Part shown: positions 24,741 to 38,275 of the stretch, piece after piece | Layout of the letters: each line of letters starts with the position of its first letter | Position numbering within the stretch: the first letter of the stretch is position 1 | Assembly: GCF_024345375.1 (NCBI RefSeq) | Contig: NZ_JAGQAZ010000002.1 | Span: 434,001 to 498,000, forward strand | Source: Cyanobium sp. WAJ14-Wanaka | GTDB lineage: Bacteria; Cyanobacteriota; Cyanobacteriia; PCC-6307; Cyanobiaceae | Length of the DNA: 64,000 bases | Direction of reading: 5' to 3' | Translations under genes and position numbers: made by a program | Notes under the pieces: generated by a model | What the model was told of the DNA's origin: nothing | Databases searched by the model: none | Seen by the model: only the letters and a program-made list of their open reading frames with translations

Positions 24741-25499
24741 TCAGCCCGTAATGCCCTGATTGTCGCCTAGAAACTCAAGGATCTCCCGGTCCTTGAGGTT
24801 TTGGGCTGCGCCCCGGCAGTCTTCCATTAGTGGCCGGCCAGCCGCCAGCTCCCGCAGGCAGGTTTGGGTGCGGGCCAGCTCGCCTTCCAGGGCATCGATG
24901 CGCTCCATCAGGTTGCGAATCACATTGGCCTCCGTATCGGGCAGGGCCGAGTGGGCCAGGGGATCGATGCGCACGCCGCTTTGGTGGATTACCCGGCCAG
25001 GTATGCCCACCACCGTGCTGTCGGCGGCCACATCCTTCACCACCACCGAGCCGGCCCCAATGCGGGTATTGGCCCCCACGCTGATCGCGCCAAGCACCTT
25101 GGCGCCGGCACCTACCACCACGTTTTCCCCCAGGGTTGGGTGGCGCTTGCCGTGGGCCTTGCCCGTGCCCCCCAGGCTCACCCCCTGGTACAGCAGGCAC
25201 TGGTTACCGATCACCGCCGTTTCACCAATCACCACCCCCATGCCGTGGTCGATAAACACGCCCTGGCCGATCCGGGCCCCGGGGTGGATCTCAATCCCCG
25301 TGATAAATCGGCCCAACTGGGCCAGCAGCCTGGCCGCTAGGGGCAGCAGGGGCAGGCGGCTGCCCCACAGCCAATGGCTCAGGCGATGCAGCGACAGGGC
25401 ATGGAGCCCCGGATAGCAAAGCAGGATCTCCAGGGTGCCGCGGGCGGCCGGATCCCGTTGCTTGATGATCGCCAGATCGGCGCGCAGGGCATTGAACAT
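24741..25499 (-). CDS. cysE: Serine O-acetyltransferase
   Basis: 252 residues. The N-terminal helical part includes [20 protein letters not shown] and [15 protein letters not shown]. The left-handed beta-helix runs from [20 protein letters not shown] (catalytic His in [10 protein letters not shown]) through [20 protein letters not shown] to the [20 protein letters not shown] coils. It acetylates serine with acetyl-CoA, the first step of cysteine synthesis. A cysteine synthase gene is at 46333 in this window. A C-terminal tail of about 70 residues after [11 protein letters not shown] is longer than in E. coli. It lies 22 bases downstream of the GntR regulator gene and may share its transcript. 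Confidence 0.95.
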   Translation of the reverse strand: MFNALRADLAIIKQRDPAARGTLEILLCYPGLHALSLHRLSHWLWGSRLPLLPLAARLLAQLGRFITGIEIHPGARIGQGVFIDHGMGVVIGETAVIGNQCLLYQGVSLGGTGKAHGKRHPTLGENVVVGAGAKVLGAISVGANTRIGAGSVVVKDVAADSTVVGIPGRVIHQSGVRIDPLAHSALPDTEANVIRNLMERIDALEGELARTQTCLRELAAGRPLMEDCRGAAQNLKDREILEFLGDNQGITG

Positions 25500-25521
25500 G
25501 GTGAGGAGTCTGGAGTGTGGC

Positions 25522-26511
25522 CTACCCCTGCAGCAGCCCTATTTCCTTGCGCAGGGCATCAATGGTGGCCTCCCCTAGGTAGCTCTGGGCGCAGTGCACC
25601 ACGGGCATGCGCATCAGCTGGCTGCGGTTTTGGCGCAGGCTTTGCTCCACGAGGGCCAGGCTTGGCCTGTCGCAGAGCACGTGGCTGGAGGCCCGCAGTA
25701 GGGCCAGCAGGCGGCTGCCCCCATCGGGGCTGGCCGTCATCACCAACAGTTCGCTGCCCCGCAGGCTGTGCAGGATCACTTCCGCGGCCCTGAGGATGCC
25801 GGGGCTGATGCTCACCAGTCCCACGCAGCTGCCAGCGCGCAGTTCCTTGAGTAAATCCAGCTCGTGGCGGAAGTCGTTGAGGTCCACCGGCACCGCCCGC
25901 ACCCCATGGCGCTTGGCGATCTCCTCCACCGGCTGGAGAAAATAACGGCTGGTCACCACGGTGCCGTTGCTGGATGCCTGGAGCACCGCCTCGAGCTCCT
26001 CCATCTGCACCACCTCCACGGGCACCTCCAGGTGGGGTGTGAGCTCCTCTGCGATCAGCATCGAGGCGCCGATGTCTTCCCTGGGGGTACTCACCAGGAT
26101 GCGGGCGCCACAGCGCAGTCGCCAATCGATTTCCCGGGTGAATAGATCGCGGGCCTGCTGCAGGGTGCAACCCGCATTGAGCAGGCCATCCACACTTTGG
26201 CGCACGTCCTTGTCGATGTCTGGCAGGGCCCGGCTGCGGGGGCCTGGAGGGGCTTTTAGTTCGCGCGGGTTCTGTTGGTCGCGCACGTAGATGCCCGAGC
26301 CGGCCATCGCCTCCACGACGCCATCGGTCTCCAGCTGCCGGTAAACCTTGCTGATCGTGTTGCGGTGCAGGCCCGTCTGCATCGCCAGTTGGCGCGTACT
26401 GGGCAAGCGATGGCCGGGCGGGTAGTGCCTGGCAGCGATGGCGAAGCAGATTTGGTTGTACAGCTGGGTCGACGCCGGAATGTCGCTTTCCTGCTGGATG
26501 TGGAATCGCAC
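25522..26511 (-). CDS. GntR-family transcriptional regulator
   Basis: 329 residues from GTG 26511. This start is chosen because [20 protein letters not shown] opens the GntR fold and the earlier part of the open frame overlaps infC. The winged helix contains [20 protein letters not shown] and [20 protein letters not shown], nearly identical in pattern to the YtrA-like branch, with GSGIYVRDQ closing the wing. The C-terminal 230 residues hold an alpha/beta effector domain ([40 protein letters not shown]). The ligand is unknown. The layout is common in cyanobacteria ahead of cysE. Confidence 0.85.
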   Translation of the reverse strand: MRFHIQQESDIPASTQLYNQICFAIAARHYPPGHRLPSTRQLAMQTGLHRNTISKVYRQLETDGVVEAMAGSGIYVRDQQNPRELKAPPGPRSRALPDIDKDVRQSVDGLLNAGCTLQQARDLFTREIDWRLRCGARILVSTPREDIGASMLIAEELTPHLEVPVEVVQMEELEAVLQASSNGTVVTSRYFLQPVEEIAKRHGVRAVPVDLNDFRHELDLLKELRAGSCVGLVSISPGILRAAEVILHSLRGSELLVMTASPDGGSRLLALLRASSHVLCDRPSLALVEQSLRQNRSQLMRMPVVHCAQSYLGEATIDALRKEIGLLQG

Positions 26512-26585
26512 GCCGGGGTTGGGCCAGATGGGCTGGTGGCCACCATACGAAGCTTCGGCCCTGGTGACAATTGCCGCTTTGGCCC

Positions 26586-27158
26586 CTATTCGGCCGCAGC
26601 CTTGCTGGCGGAGCCTTTGCGGGGGCTGAGGAACATGATCATGTTGCGACCTTCCCGCTTGGGGGTCTGTTGGACGTCGGCGTTTTCTTCGAGGTCCTTG
26701 GCCATCCGGTACAGCAGCACTTCGGCCAGGGCCGTGTGCTGGATTTCCCGGCCGCGGAAGATCACCGTGCACTTCACCTTGTCGCCGTCCTTGAGGAAGC
26801 GGCTTGCCTGACCGATCCGCACCTGATAGTCGTGCGAGTCGATCTTGTAGCGCATCTTGACCTCCTTGACCTCGGTCTGGTGCGACTTTTTCTTGGCCTC
26901 CTTGGCCTTCTTTTCCTGCTCAAACTTGTATTTGCCGTAATCCATGATCCGGCAAACCGGTGGATCGGCCTTTTCGCTCACCAGCACCAGATCCAGTTCC
27001 CGGTCCTTGGCGACCTCAAGGGCCTCTTCCCGAGTGATCACCCCCAGTTGGCTGCCGTCTGCATCCACCACCCGCAGGTTGGGGTAGCTGATGCGGTCGT
27101 TGATGTTGGGCAGCTCCCGCACGGGAGCACGACGGTCAAACCGGGGACGAGGAGGCAT
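26586..27158 (-). CDS. infC: Translation initiation factor IF-3
   Basis: 190 residues. The N-terminal domain contains [20 protein letters not shown] and [20 protein letters not shown], and the linker is the Lys/Glu-rich [18 protein letters not shown]. The C-terminal domain has [40 protein letters not shown] and [12 protein letters not shown]. It binds the 30S subunit and checks initiator tRNA and start codon. The start is ATG, not the rare AUU used for autoregulation in enterobacteria. It lies 64 bases downstream of miaA on the same strand. Confidence 0.97.
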   Translation of the reverse strand: MPPRPRFDRRAPVRELPNINDRISYPNLRVVDADGSQLGVITREEALEVAKDRELDLVLVSEKADPPVCRIMDYGKYKFEQEKKAKEAKKKSHQTEVKEVKMRYKIDSHDYQVRIGQASRFLKDGDKVKCTVIFRGREIQHTALAEVLLYRMAKDLEENADVQQTPKREGRNMIMFLSPRKGSASKAAAE

Positions 27159-27221
27159 TCAGGGGGGCGAAGGTTGGCTGTTGCGCCACAAAAGTGGCCG
27201 ACAAAGCCACGTAGCAACAAC

Positions 27222-30535
<3,314 letters not shown>

Positions 30536-30555
30536 GGGCCTAACCAGGCAGCTAA

Positions 30556-31041
30556 CTAACCAGCTAGGGCAGCTTCGATCGCGGCCTTCAGTTCGGCGGA
30601 ATCGGGCTCCACATTGCTCTTGTAGCGGCCCAGCACGCTGCCGTCCTTGCCGATCAGGAATTTCTCAAAGTTCCATGCCACGGCACCGGCCGGTTCGGCC
30701 TTGGTCAGGGTGGTGTAGGGCTCATCGGTCATCTCCACCTTTTCAAACAGGCTGAAGTTGGCGCCGTAGGTGGTGCTGCAGAACTGCTGGATCTCGGCCA
30801 TGGTTCCCGGCTCCTGGGCGCCAAAATCGTTGCAGGGGAAGCCCAGCACCTCAAATCCCTGGGGGCCGTAGCTCTCCTGCAGGCCCTGCAGGCCGGCGTA
30901 TTGGCGGGTGAAGCCGCAGCGGCTTGCCACATTCACGATCAACAACACCTTGCCGCCCCATTCACCGAGCTTGCGTTCCGCCCCTTGGGCATCACGCACC
31001 GCCACATCACTTACGGAAACAGGGTTTTGCAGGCTGCTCAT
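30556..31041 (-). CDS. Glutathione peroxidase-family protein
   Basis: 161 residues, the usual length. VLLIVNVASRCGFTRQYAGL carries the peroxidatic Cys in the ASRCGFT motif. VLGFPCNDFGAQEPGTMAEI has the conserved FPCNxFGxQEPG with its Gln, and VAWNFEKFLIGKDGSVLGRY supplies the catalytic Trp and Asn. It uses cysteine, not selenocysteine. It reduces hydrogen peroxide or lipid hydroperoxides; cyanobacterial members often use NADPH or thioredoxin rather than glutathione. It is divergent from mgtE. Confidence 0.93.
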   Translation of the reverse strand: MSSLQNPVSVSDVAVRDAQGAERKLGEWGGKVLLIVNVASRCGFTRQYAGLQGLQESYGPQGFEVLGFPCNDFGAQEPGTMAEIQQFCSTTYGANFSLFEKVEMTDEPYTTLTKAEPAGAVAWNFEKFLIGKDGSVLGRYKSNVEPDSAELKAAIEAALAG

Positions 31042-31131
31042 CTGGGTTGGGGCAGGGGAACTGCCGCGGCTCTGGGAAAATCGACCCTAGCCACCGCTCC
31101 ATAAACTCGTGCTTACGGGTGCACCAGGCTG

Positions 31132-32508
31132 ATGAGCGAAGCAAATGGGGCCCAGGTCGCCGAGGTGGTGGCCCAGCAGCTGGAGGCCCTCCTGCAGGTG
31201 GGCAACTATGACGGGGCAAAGCTGCTGCTCCAACCGGTGCAGGAGGTCGATACGGCAGAGGCGATCGGCAGCCTGCCGCGCACCCTGCAGGCCCTGGCCT
31301 TTCGCCTGCTGCCCAAGGATGAGGCCATTGCCGTCTACGAATACCTCGAGCCCTCTGTCCAGCAGAGCCTGCTGGAACGGCTCCGGTCCGGCGAGGTGCT
31401 TGAGCTGGTCGAGGAGATGTCGCCGGATGATCGGGTGCGTCTATTTGATGAGTTGCCCGCCAAGGTGGTGCGGCGGCTGTTGGCCGAGCTGAGCCCGGCG
31501 GAGCGGCGGATTACGGCCGAGCTTTTGGGCTACCAGGCCGAAACGGCAGGTCGCTTGATGACCACCGAATTCATCGACCTCAAGGAGGTGCAAACCGCCG
31601 CCCAGGCCCTGGAGATCGTGCGCTGTAGGGCCCGTGAAACCGAAACGGTTTACAGCCTCTACGTGACCGATGCCTCCCGCCACCTCACGGGCATTCTTTC
31701 CCTGCGGGATCTGGTGGTGGCCGAACCCGACCAACGCATCGGTGCGGTGATGACCCGCGAGGTGGTGAGCGTTTCCACCGAAACCGACCAGGAGGAGGTG
31801 GCCCGGGCAATCCAGCGCTACGACTTTCTGGCGGTGCCGGTGGTGGACCGCGAGGAGCGCTTGGTGGGGATTGTCACCGTCGACGACGTGATTGACGTGA
31901 TCGAGCAGGAGGCCACCCGCGACCTCTACGCCGCCGGTGCTGTGCAGGCCGGTGACGATGACGACTACTTCCAAAGCAACCTTTTTACCGTTGCCCGCCG
32001 GCGGGTGTTGTGGCTGTTGGTGTTGCTATTGGCCAATAGCGGCACCGCCGCAGTAATTGCCTCCAACGACCACGTGCTCAAGCAGGTGGTGCTTCTGGCG
32101 GCCTTCATTCCCCTGTTGATCGGCACCGGTGGCAACGTGGGCGCCCAGAGCTCCACCGTGGTGATTAGGGGCTTGAGTACCCAGCGCATCCAGGCCCTGG
32201 GCCATTGGCAGGTGATCTGGCGGGAGTCGGTGGCAGGGGCGCTGCTGGGCCTTTTGATGGTGTTGGTGGTGGTGCCCTGGGCTTTTTATGTGTCCCACAG
32301 CTGGATCGTCGCCGGCGCCGCTGGCTTCAGCCTGGTGGCCATCACCACCCTGGCGGCCACCGCCGGATCGGCCCTGCCCCTGCTCTTTGATCGGATTGGC
32401 CTTGATCCGGCCCTGATGTCGGCGCCCTTCATCGCCACGGCCACGGACGTGGCCGGGGTATTCATCTATCTGCAGACCGCCACCTGGCTTTTGAGCAAAT
32501 ATGCTTAA
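31132..32508 (+). CDS. mgtE: Magnesium transporter MgtE
   Basis: 458 residues in the MgtE order. First is an N-terminal helical superhelix (SLPRTLQALAFRLLPKDEAI, MSPDDRVRLFDELPAKVVRR). Two CBS domains follow (YVTDASRHLTGILSLRDLVV and IQRYDFLAVPVVDREERLVG). A plug helix with VEQEATRDLYAAGAVQ-like sequence comes next. Five membrane helices finish the protein, including LWLLVLLLANSGTAAVIAS, VLLAAFIPLLIGTGGNVGAQ and ATATDVAGVFIYLQTATWLL. The GGNVGAQSS motif lines the ion pore. Magnesium binding to the CBS region gates the channel. No riboswitch-like leader is obvious in the short upstream gap. Confidence 0.95.
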   Translation: MSEANGAQVAEVVAQQLEALLQVGNYDGAKLLLQPVQEVDTAEAIGSLPRTLQALAFRLLPKDEAIAVYEYLEPSVQQSLLERLRSGEVLELVEEMSPDDRVRLFDELPAKVVRRLLAELSPAERRITAELLGYQAETAGRLMTTEFIDLKEVQTAAQALEIVRCRARETETVYSLYVTDASRHLTGILSLRDLVVAEPDQRIGAVMTREVVSVSTETDQEEVARAIQRYDFLAVPVVDREERLVGIVTVDDVIDVIEQEATRDLYAAGAVQAGDDDDYFQSNLFTVARRRVLWLLVLLLANSGTAAVIASNDHVLKQVVLLAAFIPLLIGTGGNVGAQSSTVVIRGLSTQRIQALGHWQVIWRESVAGALLGLLMVLVVVPWAFYVSHSWIVAGAAGFSLVAITTLAATAGSALPLLFDRIGLDPALMSAPFIATATDVAGVFIYLQTATWLLSKYA

Positions 32509-32528
32509 AGCCGAGGCAAGATGAGAGA

Positions 32529-32565
32529 GCTTCACACTTCTTTAGGTTAGGCTTCACACATCTTC
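32529..32565 (+). promoter_or_regulatory. Direct repeat in the promoter region of the sigma factor gene
   Basis: The 9-base sequence GCTTCACAC occurs at 32529-32537 and again at 32551-32559. The start-to-start distance is 22 bases, about two helical turns, and both copies are followed by a TTCTT-like or TCTTC stretch. This is the spacing expected for two protomers of a regulator bound to one face of the helix. It lies 20-50 bases ahead of the GTG start, just after the mgtE stop. No known motif matches exactly. Confidence 0.4.
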
Positions 32566-32578
32566 AAGGGCCAGTCCA

Positions 32579-33637
32579 GTGGTTGTCGCCGTAGCCCCTC
32601 TAAAAGCCGATCGCCAGATGCCCCATGTCGATGGCGACCTTGTGCGCTCCTATTTGCGTGACATCGGCCGTGTGCCGTTGCTCAGCCATGAGCAGGAGAT
32701 CACCCTGGGCCGCCAGGTGCAGGAGCTCATGTCGATTGAGGAGATCGAACAGGACTTGGAGCAGAAGCTTGGTGCCAAGCCCAGCCAGGACCAACTGGCT
32801 GCTGCTGCGGGCATGGAGGCTGCCCTTTTAAAGAAGCGTTTAAAGGGCGGTCGCCGGGCCAAGGAGCGGATGGTGGCTGCCAATTTGCGGCTGGTGGTGA
32901 GTGTGGCCAAGAAGTACACCAAGCGGAATATGGAATTGCTGGATCTGATCCAGGAGGGAACGATCGGCCTGGTGAGGGGAGTGGAGAAATTTGACCCCAC
33001 CCGTGGCTATAAGTTTTCGACCTATGCCTACTGGTGGATCCGCCAGGGGATCACCAGGGCGATTGCTGAGAAGAGCAGAACAATCCGCCTGCCGATCCAC
33101 ATCACCGAAACCCTGAACAAGCTGAAAAAGGGCCAACGGGAACTGAGCCAGGAGCTGGGCCGTACCCCAACGGTGACGGAGTTGGCGAGCTACGTGGAGC
33201 TGCCTGAGGAGGAGGTGAAGGACCTGCTGTGCCGGGCGCGCCAACCGGTGAGCCTGGAAACGAAGGTGGGAGATGGCGACGACACCGAACTGCTGGATTT
33301 ACTGGCGGGTGATGGTGAACTGCCAGAGGATCAACTGAACGGTGAATGCCTGAAGGGAGACCTGCGGGCGTTGCTGGAGCAACTGCCAGAGCTGCAGGGA
33401 AGGGTTTTAAAGATGCGCTATGGGATCGATACGGGCAGTGAGCTTGGTGCGGCCGGCATGAATGGCGGCATAGCGGCTGGCATAGCGGCTGGCATTGGCC
33501 TGGAAGAACCGATGAGCCTCACCGGCATTGGCCGCATCCTGGGCATTAGCCGTGATCGGGTTCGCAACCTGGAGCGTGATGGCCTGGCAGGTTTGCGTCG
33601 CCTTAGCGATGCGGTTGAGGCCTACGTAGCCAGCTGA
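32579..33637 (+). CDS. Group 2 RNA polymerase sigma-70 factor with a repeat-derived insertion
   Basis: 352 residues from GTG 32579; ATG 32618 is an alternative start. Region 1.2 is [20 protein letters not shown]. Regions 2.1-2.4 include [37 protein letters not shown] and [20 protein letters not shown]. Region 3 is [20 protein letters not shown], and region 4.2 is [20 protein letters not shown]. Between RYGID and EPMSLTGIG, where relatives have only a few residues, there are about 20 extra residues with [10 protein letters not shown], encoded by a 12-base unit repeated in tandem. Group 2 sigmas direct stress, circadian or nutrient responses in cyanobacteria. Confidence 0.92.
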   Translation: MVVAVAPLKADRQMPHVDGDLVRSYLRDIGRVPLLSHEQEITLGRQVQELMSIEEIEQDLEQKLGAKPSQDQLAAAAGMEAALLKKRLKGGRRAKERMVAANLRLVVSVAKKYTKRNMELLDLIQEGTIGLVRGVEKFDPTRGYKFSTYAYWWIRQGITRAIAEKSRTIRLPIHITETLNKLKKGQRELSQELGRTPTVTELASYVELPEEEVKDLLCRARQPVSLETKVGDGDDTELLDLLAGDGELPEDQLNGECLKGDLRALLEQLPELQGRVLKMRYGIDTGSELGAAGMNGGIAAGIAAGIGLEEPMSLTGIGRILGISRDRVRNLERDGLAGLRRLSDAVEAYVAS

Positions 33638-33650
33638 GTCCCAATTTCCA

Positions 33651-34049
33651 GTGACCTATCGGCTGATCGGCGTTGGGGTGGTGCTCAATCGGGCCGGTGA
33701 GGTGCTGATCGACCAGCGCCTCGAAGGCGGCCTGCTGGGTGGGCTCTGGGAATTTCCGGGCGGCAAGCAGGAGCCTGGAGAAGCAATCCCTGAGACGATT
33801 CGCCGGGAGCTGTCCGAAGAGCTGGCGATCGAGGTGGCGGTGGGCGCCCAACTGATCGTGGTGGAGCACGCCTACGGCCCAAAGAAGCTGCGCTTTGTGG
33901 TTCACCTGTGCACCTGGCTCAGCGGTGAGCCCCAGCCCCTGGCATCCCAACAGGTGCGCTGGGTGCGGCCTGAGCAGCTTGGCGATTACCCCTTCCCAGC
34001 AGCCAACGCCCAGATAATTGAGGCCCTGCTTTTAGTTAGGGGTAATTAA
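33651..34049 (+). CDS. Nudix hydrolase, MutT-type NTP pyrophosphohydrolase
   Basis: 132 residues from GTG 33651, 13 bases after the sigma factor stop. The Nudix box is complete (GGKQEPGEAIPETIRREL followed by SEELAIEV), with the REUxEE metal-binding glutamates. LWEFPGGK precedes it as in MutT. The C-terminal VRWVRPEQLGDYPFPAANAQ matches the MutT product-binding end. It probably cleanses oxidised nucleotides such as 8-oxo-dGTP. In many relatives a MutT domain is fused to MutY, but here it stands alone. It converges with tsaE, overlapping it by 4 bases. Confidence 0.88.
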   Translation: MTYRLIGVGVVLNRAGEVLIDQRLEGGLLGGLWEFPGGKQEPGEAIPETIRRELSEELAIEVAVGAQLIVVEHAYGPKKLRFVVHLCTWLSGEPQPLASQQVRWVRPEQLGDYPFPAANAQIIEALLLVRGN

Positions 34050-34498
34050 AAAGGGGTAATTAATTCCGCCACCCGGCCCGCTTCTGGATCATTGGCGTCG
34101 GCCAGGCTGAGCTGGATCCTCCAGCAAGCCTGGGGCAGGCGGCTGAGCCGTCCGGGCCACTCCACCGCCAGCAGGGCCCCAAGGGCCAGGGCCTCCTCCT
34201 CTTCCTGGGCAAAGAGTTCGTCGGCGGCGGCGGCCTGCTCCAGCCGGTAGAGATCCAGGTGCACCAGGGCGCCACCGCCATCGGGCGCCAGGTAGTGCTG
34301 GGCGAGGGCAAAGGTCGGGCTGGTGATCGGCTCCTCGATGCCCAAACCCACCGCCAGACCCTGCACCAGGCAGGTTTTGCCGGCTCCAAGATCGCCAAAC
34401 AGCAGCAGTAGGGCTCCAGCGGGCAGCAGCTGGGCCAGCTCGGCCCCCAGGGCCTGGGTTGCCGCCGCATTGGCCAGGTGGCGCTTCAGGGAATCCAG
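34046..34498 (-). CDS. tsaE: tRNA threonylcarbamoyladenosine biosynthesis ATPase TsaE, non-canonical start
   Basis: The protein reads as a normal TsaE of about 150 residues. AELAQLLPAGALLLLFGDLG leads into the P-loop GDLGAGKTCLVQGLAVGLGI, then ITSPTFALAQHY, then LVHLDLYRLE. The later AVEWPGRL is the conserved (V)EW motif. TsaE acts with TsaB and TsaD to make the t6A37 modification. The in-frame TAG at 34505-34507 precedes it, and there is no ATG, GTG, TTG or ATT codon between that stop and the P-loop. The first standard start (GTG 34366) would fall after the Walker lysine. CTG 34498 is my best guess, and CTG 34489 is the next. An undetected indel is the alternative. Confidence 0.75.
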   Translation of the reverse strand: MDSLKRHLANAAATQALGAELAQLLPAGALLLLFGDLGAGKTCLVQGLAVGLGIEEPITSPTFALAQHYLAPDGGGALVHLDLYRLEQAAAADELFAQEEEEALALGALLAVEWPGRLSRLPQACWRIQLSLADANDPEAGRVAELITPF

Positions 34499-34534
34499 CT
34501 CGCGCTAGCCGCTATTCACCAAGTTAGATTGGCC

Positions 34535-34620
34535 TTAAGCGAGCCCGAAGCCTCGGCGTCTCTGCAGATATTTCCCACTCCTCCCAGCCGGGAGAGAGTT
34601 GATCCCCCCTAAAAAAAACC
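34535..34620 (+). promoter_or_regulatory. ahcY leader with two small hairpins
   Basis: Ahead of the ahcY ATG are two short stems closed by the same four-base loop: CCGA-AGCC-TCGG near 34548, and CTCCC-AGCC-GGGAG near 34580. A run of C and then A directly precedes the start codon, and no Shine-Dalgarno sequence is visible. I checked for an S-adenosylhomocysteine riboswitch and did not find its conserved core. Confidence 0.3.
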
Positions 34621-36048
<1,428 letters not shown>

Positions 36049-36056
36049 GCAATCCC

Positions 36057-36692
36057 ATGCTTCATGACCTCAATGGCTTTGTGGGGCAACTGGTGACCCA
36101 ATGGGGTTACCTGGGAATCATTGCGGCGATGGTGCTTGAGAACGTGATCCCTCCGATTCCATCGGAGCTGATCATGCCCCTGGCTGGCTTTTATGTGGGC
36201 CAGGGGCACCTCAATTTTGTGGGTGTGGTGCTAGCAGGTCTACTTGGCACGGTGCTTGGGACCTTGCCCTGGTATGGCATTGGCCGGCTGGTGAATGAGG
36301 AACGCCTCAAACAATGGACAGCCCGCCATGGTCGCTGGGTGGGCCTGTCTGTGGAGGATCTTGATAAATCCCGCGTCTGGTTCAAGAACCACGGTGCTGC
36401 GGTGGTGTTTTGGGGACGGCTGATTCCAGCTATCCGCACCCTGATTTCTGTGCCAGCGGGTGTTGAGCTGATGCCCTTTGGCCCCTTTTTGTTTTGGACC
36501 ACGGCCGGCAGTCTGGTCTGGAACTTGGCCCTGACAACTGCCGGCTGGGCCCTGGGCCGCAACTGGCAACAGGTGCTCCTGGCGATCAAGCCTGTGGAGG
36601 GCTTGGTAAATAAGCTGATTGCTTTGGCGATTCTGGCTGTGGTGGCCTGGCTGGGGCTGCGCCTTTGGAAACAGCGCAACTCCAGCACCTAA
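36057..36692 (+). CDS. DedA-family membrane protein
   Basis: 211 residues with four to five membrane stretches. The DedA hallmarks are clear: ENVIPPIPSELIMPLAGFYV with the conserved ExxxPPxPSE, then FWGRLIPAIRTLISVPAGVE with the conserved R-PxxRT/xxP-AG segment. GTVLGTLPWYGIGRLV completes the core. DedA proteins are proton-dependent lipid transporters or flippases; some recycle undecaprenyl phosphate. That activity would serve the glycan pathways in this window, but it is not established for this protein. It follows ahcY by only 8 bases. Confidence 0.9.
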   Translation: MLHDLNGFVGQLVTQWGYLGIIAAMVLENVIPPIPSELIMPLAGFYVGQGHLNFVGVVLAGLLGTVLGTLPWYGIGRLVNEERLKQWTARHGRWVGLSVEDLDKSRVWFKNHGAAVVFWGRLIPAIRTLISVPAGVELMPFGPFLFWTTAGSLVWNLALTTAGWALGRNWQQVLLAIKPVEGLVNKLIALAILAVVAWLGLRLWKQRNSST

Positions 36693-36697
36693 CTGGT

Positions 36698-37096
36698 TCA
36701 GAAGGGCACTTCTTCTTCGCTGGGCTCACCGCCCCCAAAGCCACCGGCATTGCCGTCGCTGCCGCCGCCTGCTTCGGCATCGCGCTTGGAGCCCAGCAGT
36801 TCGAGCCGATCAACCCGAATCACGGGTTTGGTGCGCTCTTCGCCGCTGGCCCGATCGGTCCAGCGGTCGAGCTTGAAGCTGCCGATGATCCCCACCAGGG
36901 AGCCCTTGCGGACATAGTCCGCGGCTACCTGGGCCTGCTTGCCCCAGACCTCCAGGTTGAACCAGTCCGGTTCGTCGTTGGCGCTGCGGCGGTTCACCGC
37001 AAGGGTGAGGTTGGCGACCATGCTTCCCGATTCGAAGTAGCGCACTTCGGGGTCGCGGCCTGCTCGGCCCACGAGGGTGATGGAATTGACGCCCAT
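36698..37096 (-). CDS. ssb: Single-stranded DNA-binding protein
   Basis: 132 residues. The OB fold opens with MGVNSITLVGRAGRDPEVRY and continues with VANLTLAVNRRSANDEPDWF, NLEVWGKQAQVAADYVRKGS and LVGIIGSFKLDRWTDRASGE. The tail is Gly-rich and acidic, ending EEEVPF, the conserved tip that recruits replication and repair partners. It is shorter than E. coli SSB, as is common in cyanobacteria. It is divergent from mreB, with 127 bases between them. Confidence 0.95.
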   Translation of the reverse strand: MGVNSITLVGRAGRDPEVRYFESGSMVANLTLAVNRRSANDEPDWFNLEVWGKQAQVAADYVRKGSLVGIIGSFKLDRWTDRASGEERTKPVIRVDRLELLGSKRDAEAGGGSDGNAGGFGGGEPSEEEVPF

Positions 37097-37223
37097 GGCG
37101 TTGTCTCCTGTTCGATTGACTTAATGATGCGGCACCCGGTTAGGGAGCCACGCAACATCAGTTCCACCCTTAAGCCCGGCTGTACCACCGCCGTATGATT
37201 TAGGGCTACAGACCAGGTTTTCT

Positions 37224-38270
37224 GTGTTTTTCCGTCGTTTCCAGTTCTCGCGCGATATCGGTATCGACCTGGGAACGGCCAACACCCTGATGTACGTGTC
37301 AGGGAAGGGGATTGTTCTGCAGGAGCCCTCAGTGGTGGCCTTGGATCTGGAGCGCGGCGTGCCCTTGGCCGTGGGCAACGAGGCCAAGTTGATGCTGGGC
37401 CGCACTCCGGGCAATATCCGGGCCATTCGGCCCCTGCGCGATGGCGTCATCGCCGACTTCGATGCGGCCGAGCAGATGATTAAGGCCTTTATCCAGAAGG
37501 GCAACGAGGGCCGCGGCATCGTCGCCCCCCGCTTGGTGATTGGCATCCCCAGTGGGGTCACCGGCGTCGAGCGTCGTGCCGTGCGTGAAGCAGGCCTGGC
37601 TGGTGCCCGCGAGGTGCACCTGATCGATGAGCCCGTGGCGGCAGCCATTGGGGCGGGCCTGCCCGTCACCGAGCCCGTCGGCACCATGATTGTGGACATC
37701 GGCGGCGGAACCACTGAAGTGGCTGTGCTCAGCCTGGGTGGCACGGTGATGAGTGAGTCGGTGCGGGTTGCCGGCGATGAGCTCAGTGATGCCATTGGCG
37801 TCTATCTCAAGAAGGTCCACAACCTGGTAGTGGGCGAGCGCACTGCAGAAGACATCAAGATCCGGATCGGTTCCGCTTTCCGCGACGACGCCCACGACAA
37901 CACCTCCATGGATGTGAGGGGCCTGCACCTGCTTTCGGGCCTACCCCGCACCATCAACGTGCGCGCCGGAGACATCCGGGAGGCCATGGCCGAGCCCCTC
38001 AACGTGATCGTCGAAGCGGTGAAACGGACCCTGGAGCGCACCCCACCCGAGTTGGCCGCCGACATCGTGGATCGCGGCATCATGCTGGCGGGCGGTGGTG
38101 CCCTCGTTCGCGGCATCAGCGACCTGATCAGCCACGAGACCGGGATCCTCACCCATGTGGCGGAAGACCCCCTCCTTTGCGTCGTCAATGGTTGCGGCAT
38201 GGTCCTAGAGGACTACGTCCGGCTGCAGAGGGTGCTCGATACCCCTGACTTCGCCCGCCATTCCACCTGA
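37224..38270 (+). CDS. mreB: Rod shape-determining actin homologue MreB
   Basis: 348 residues from GTG 37224. Phosphate-1 motif: [20 protein letters not shown]. Phosphate-2: [20 protein letters not shown]. Adenosine motif: [20 protein letters not shown]. The N-terminal [10 protein letters not shown] likely forms the membrane-binding amphipathic start. It forms filaments under the plasma membrane that guide lateral wall synthesis. mreC follows 5 bases after its stop, then mreD, forming the classic mreBCD order. Confidence 0.97.
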   Translation: MFFRRFQFSRDIGIDLGTANTLMYVSGKGIVLQEPSVVALDLERGVPLAVGNEAKLMLGRTPGNIRAIRPLRDGVIADFDAAEQMIKAFIQKGNEGRGIVAPRLVIGIPSGVTGVERRAVREAGLAGAREVHLIDEPVAAAIGAGLPVTEPVGTMIVDIGGGTTEVAVLSLGGTVMSESVRVAGDELSDAIGVYLKKVHNLVVGERTAEDIKIRIGSAFRDDAHDNTSMDVRGLHLLSGLPRTINVRAGDIREAMAEPLNVIVEAVKRTLERTPPELAADIVDRGIMLAGGGALVRGISDLISHETGILTHVAEDPLLCVVNGCGMVLEDYVRLQRVLDTPDFARHST

Positions 38271-38275
38271 ATTTG

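Noticed and set aside
34504-34620. S-adenosylhomocysteine riboswitch ahead of ahcY
   Set aside because: The conserved core and pseudoknot sequences are not present; only two small hairpins are seen.
37097-37223. HLR1 (RpaB-binding) sites near psaC, ssb/mreB or rpaB
   Set aside because: No pair of GTTACA-like half-sites with the right spacing was visible in the upstream regions inspected.
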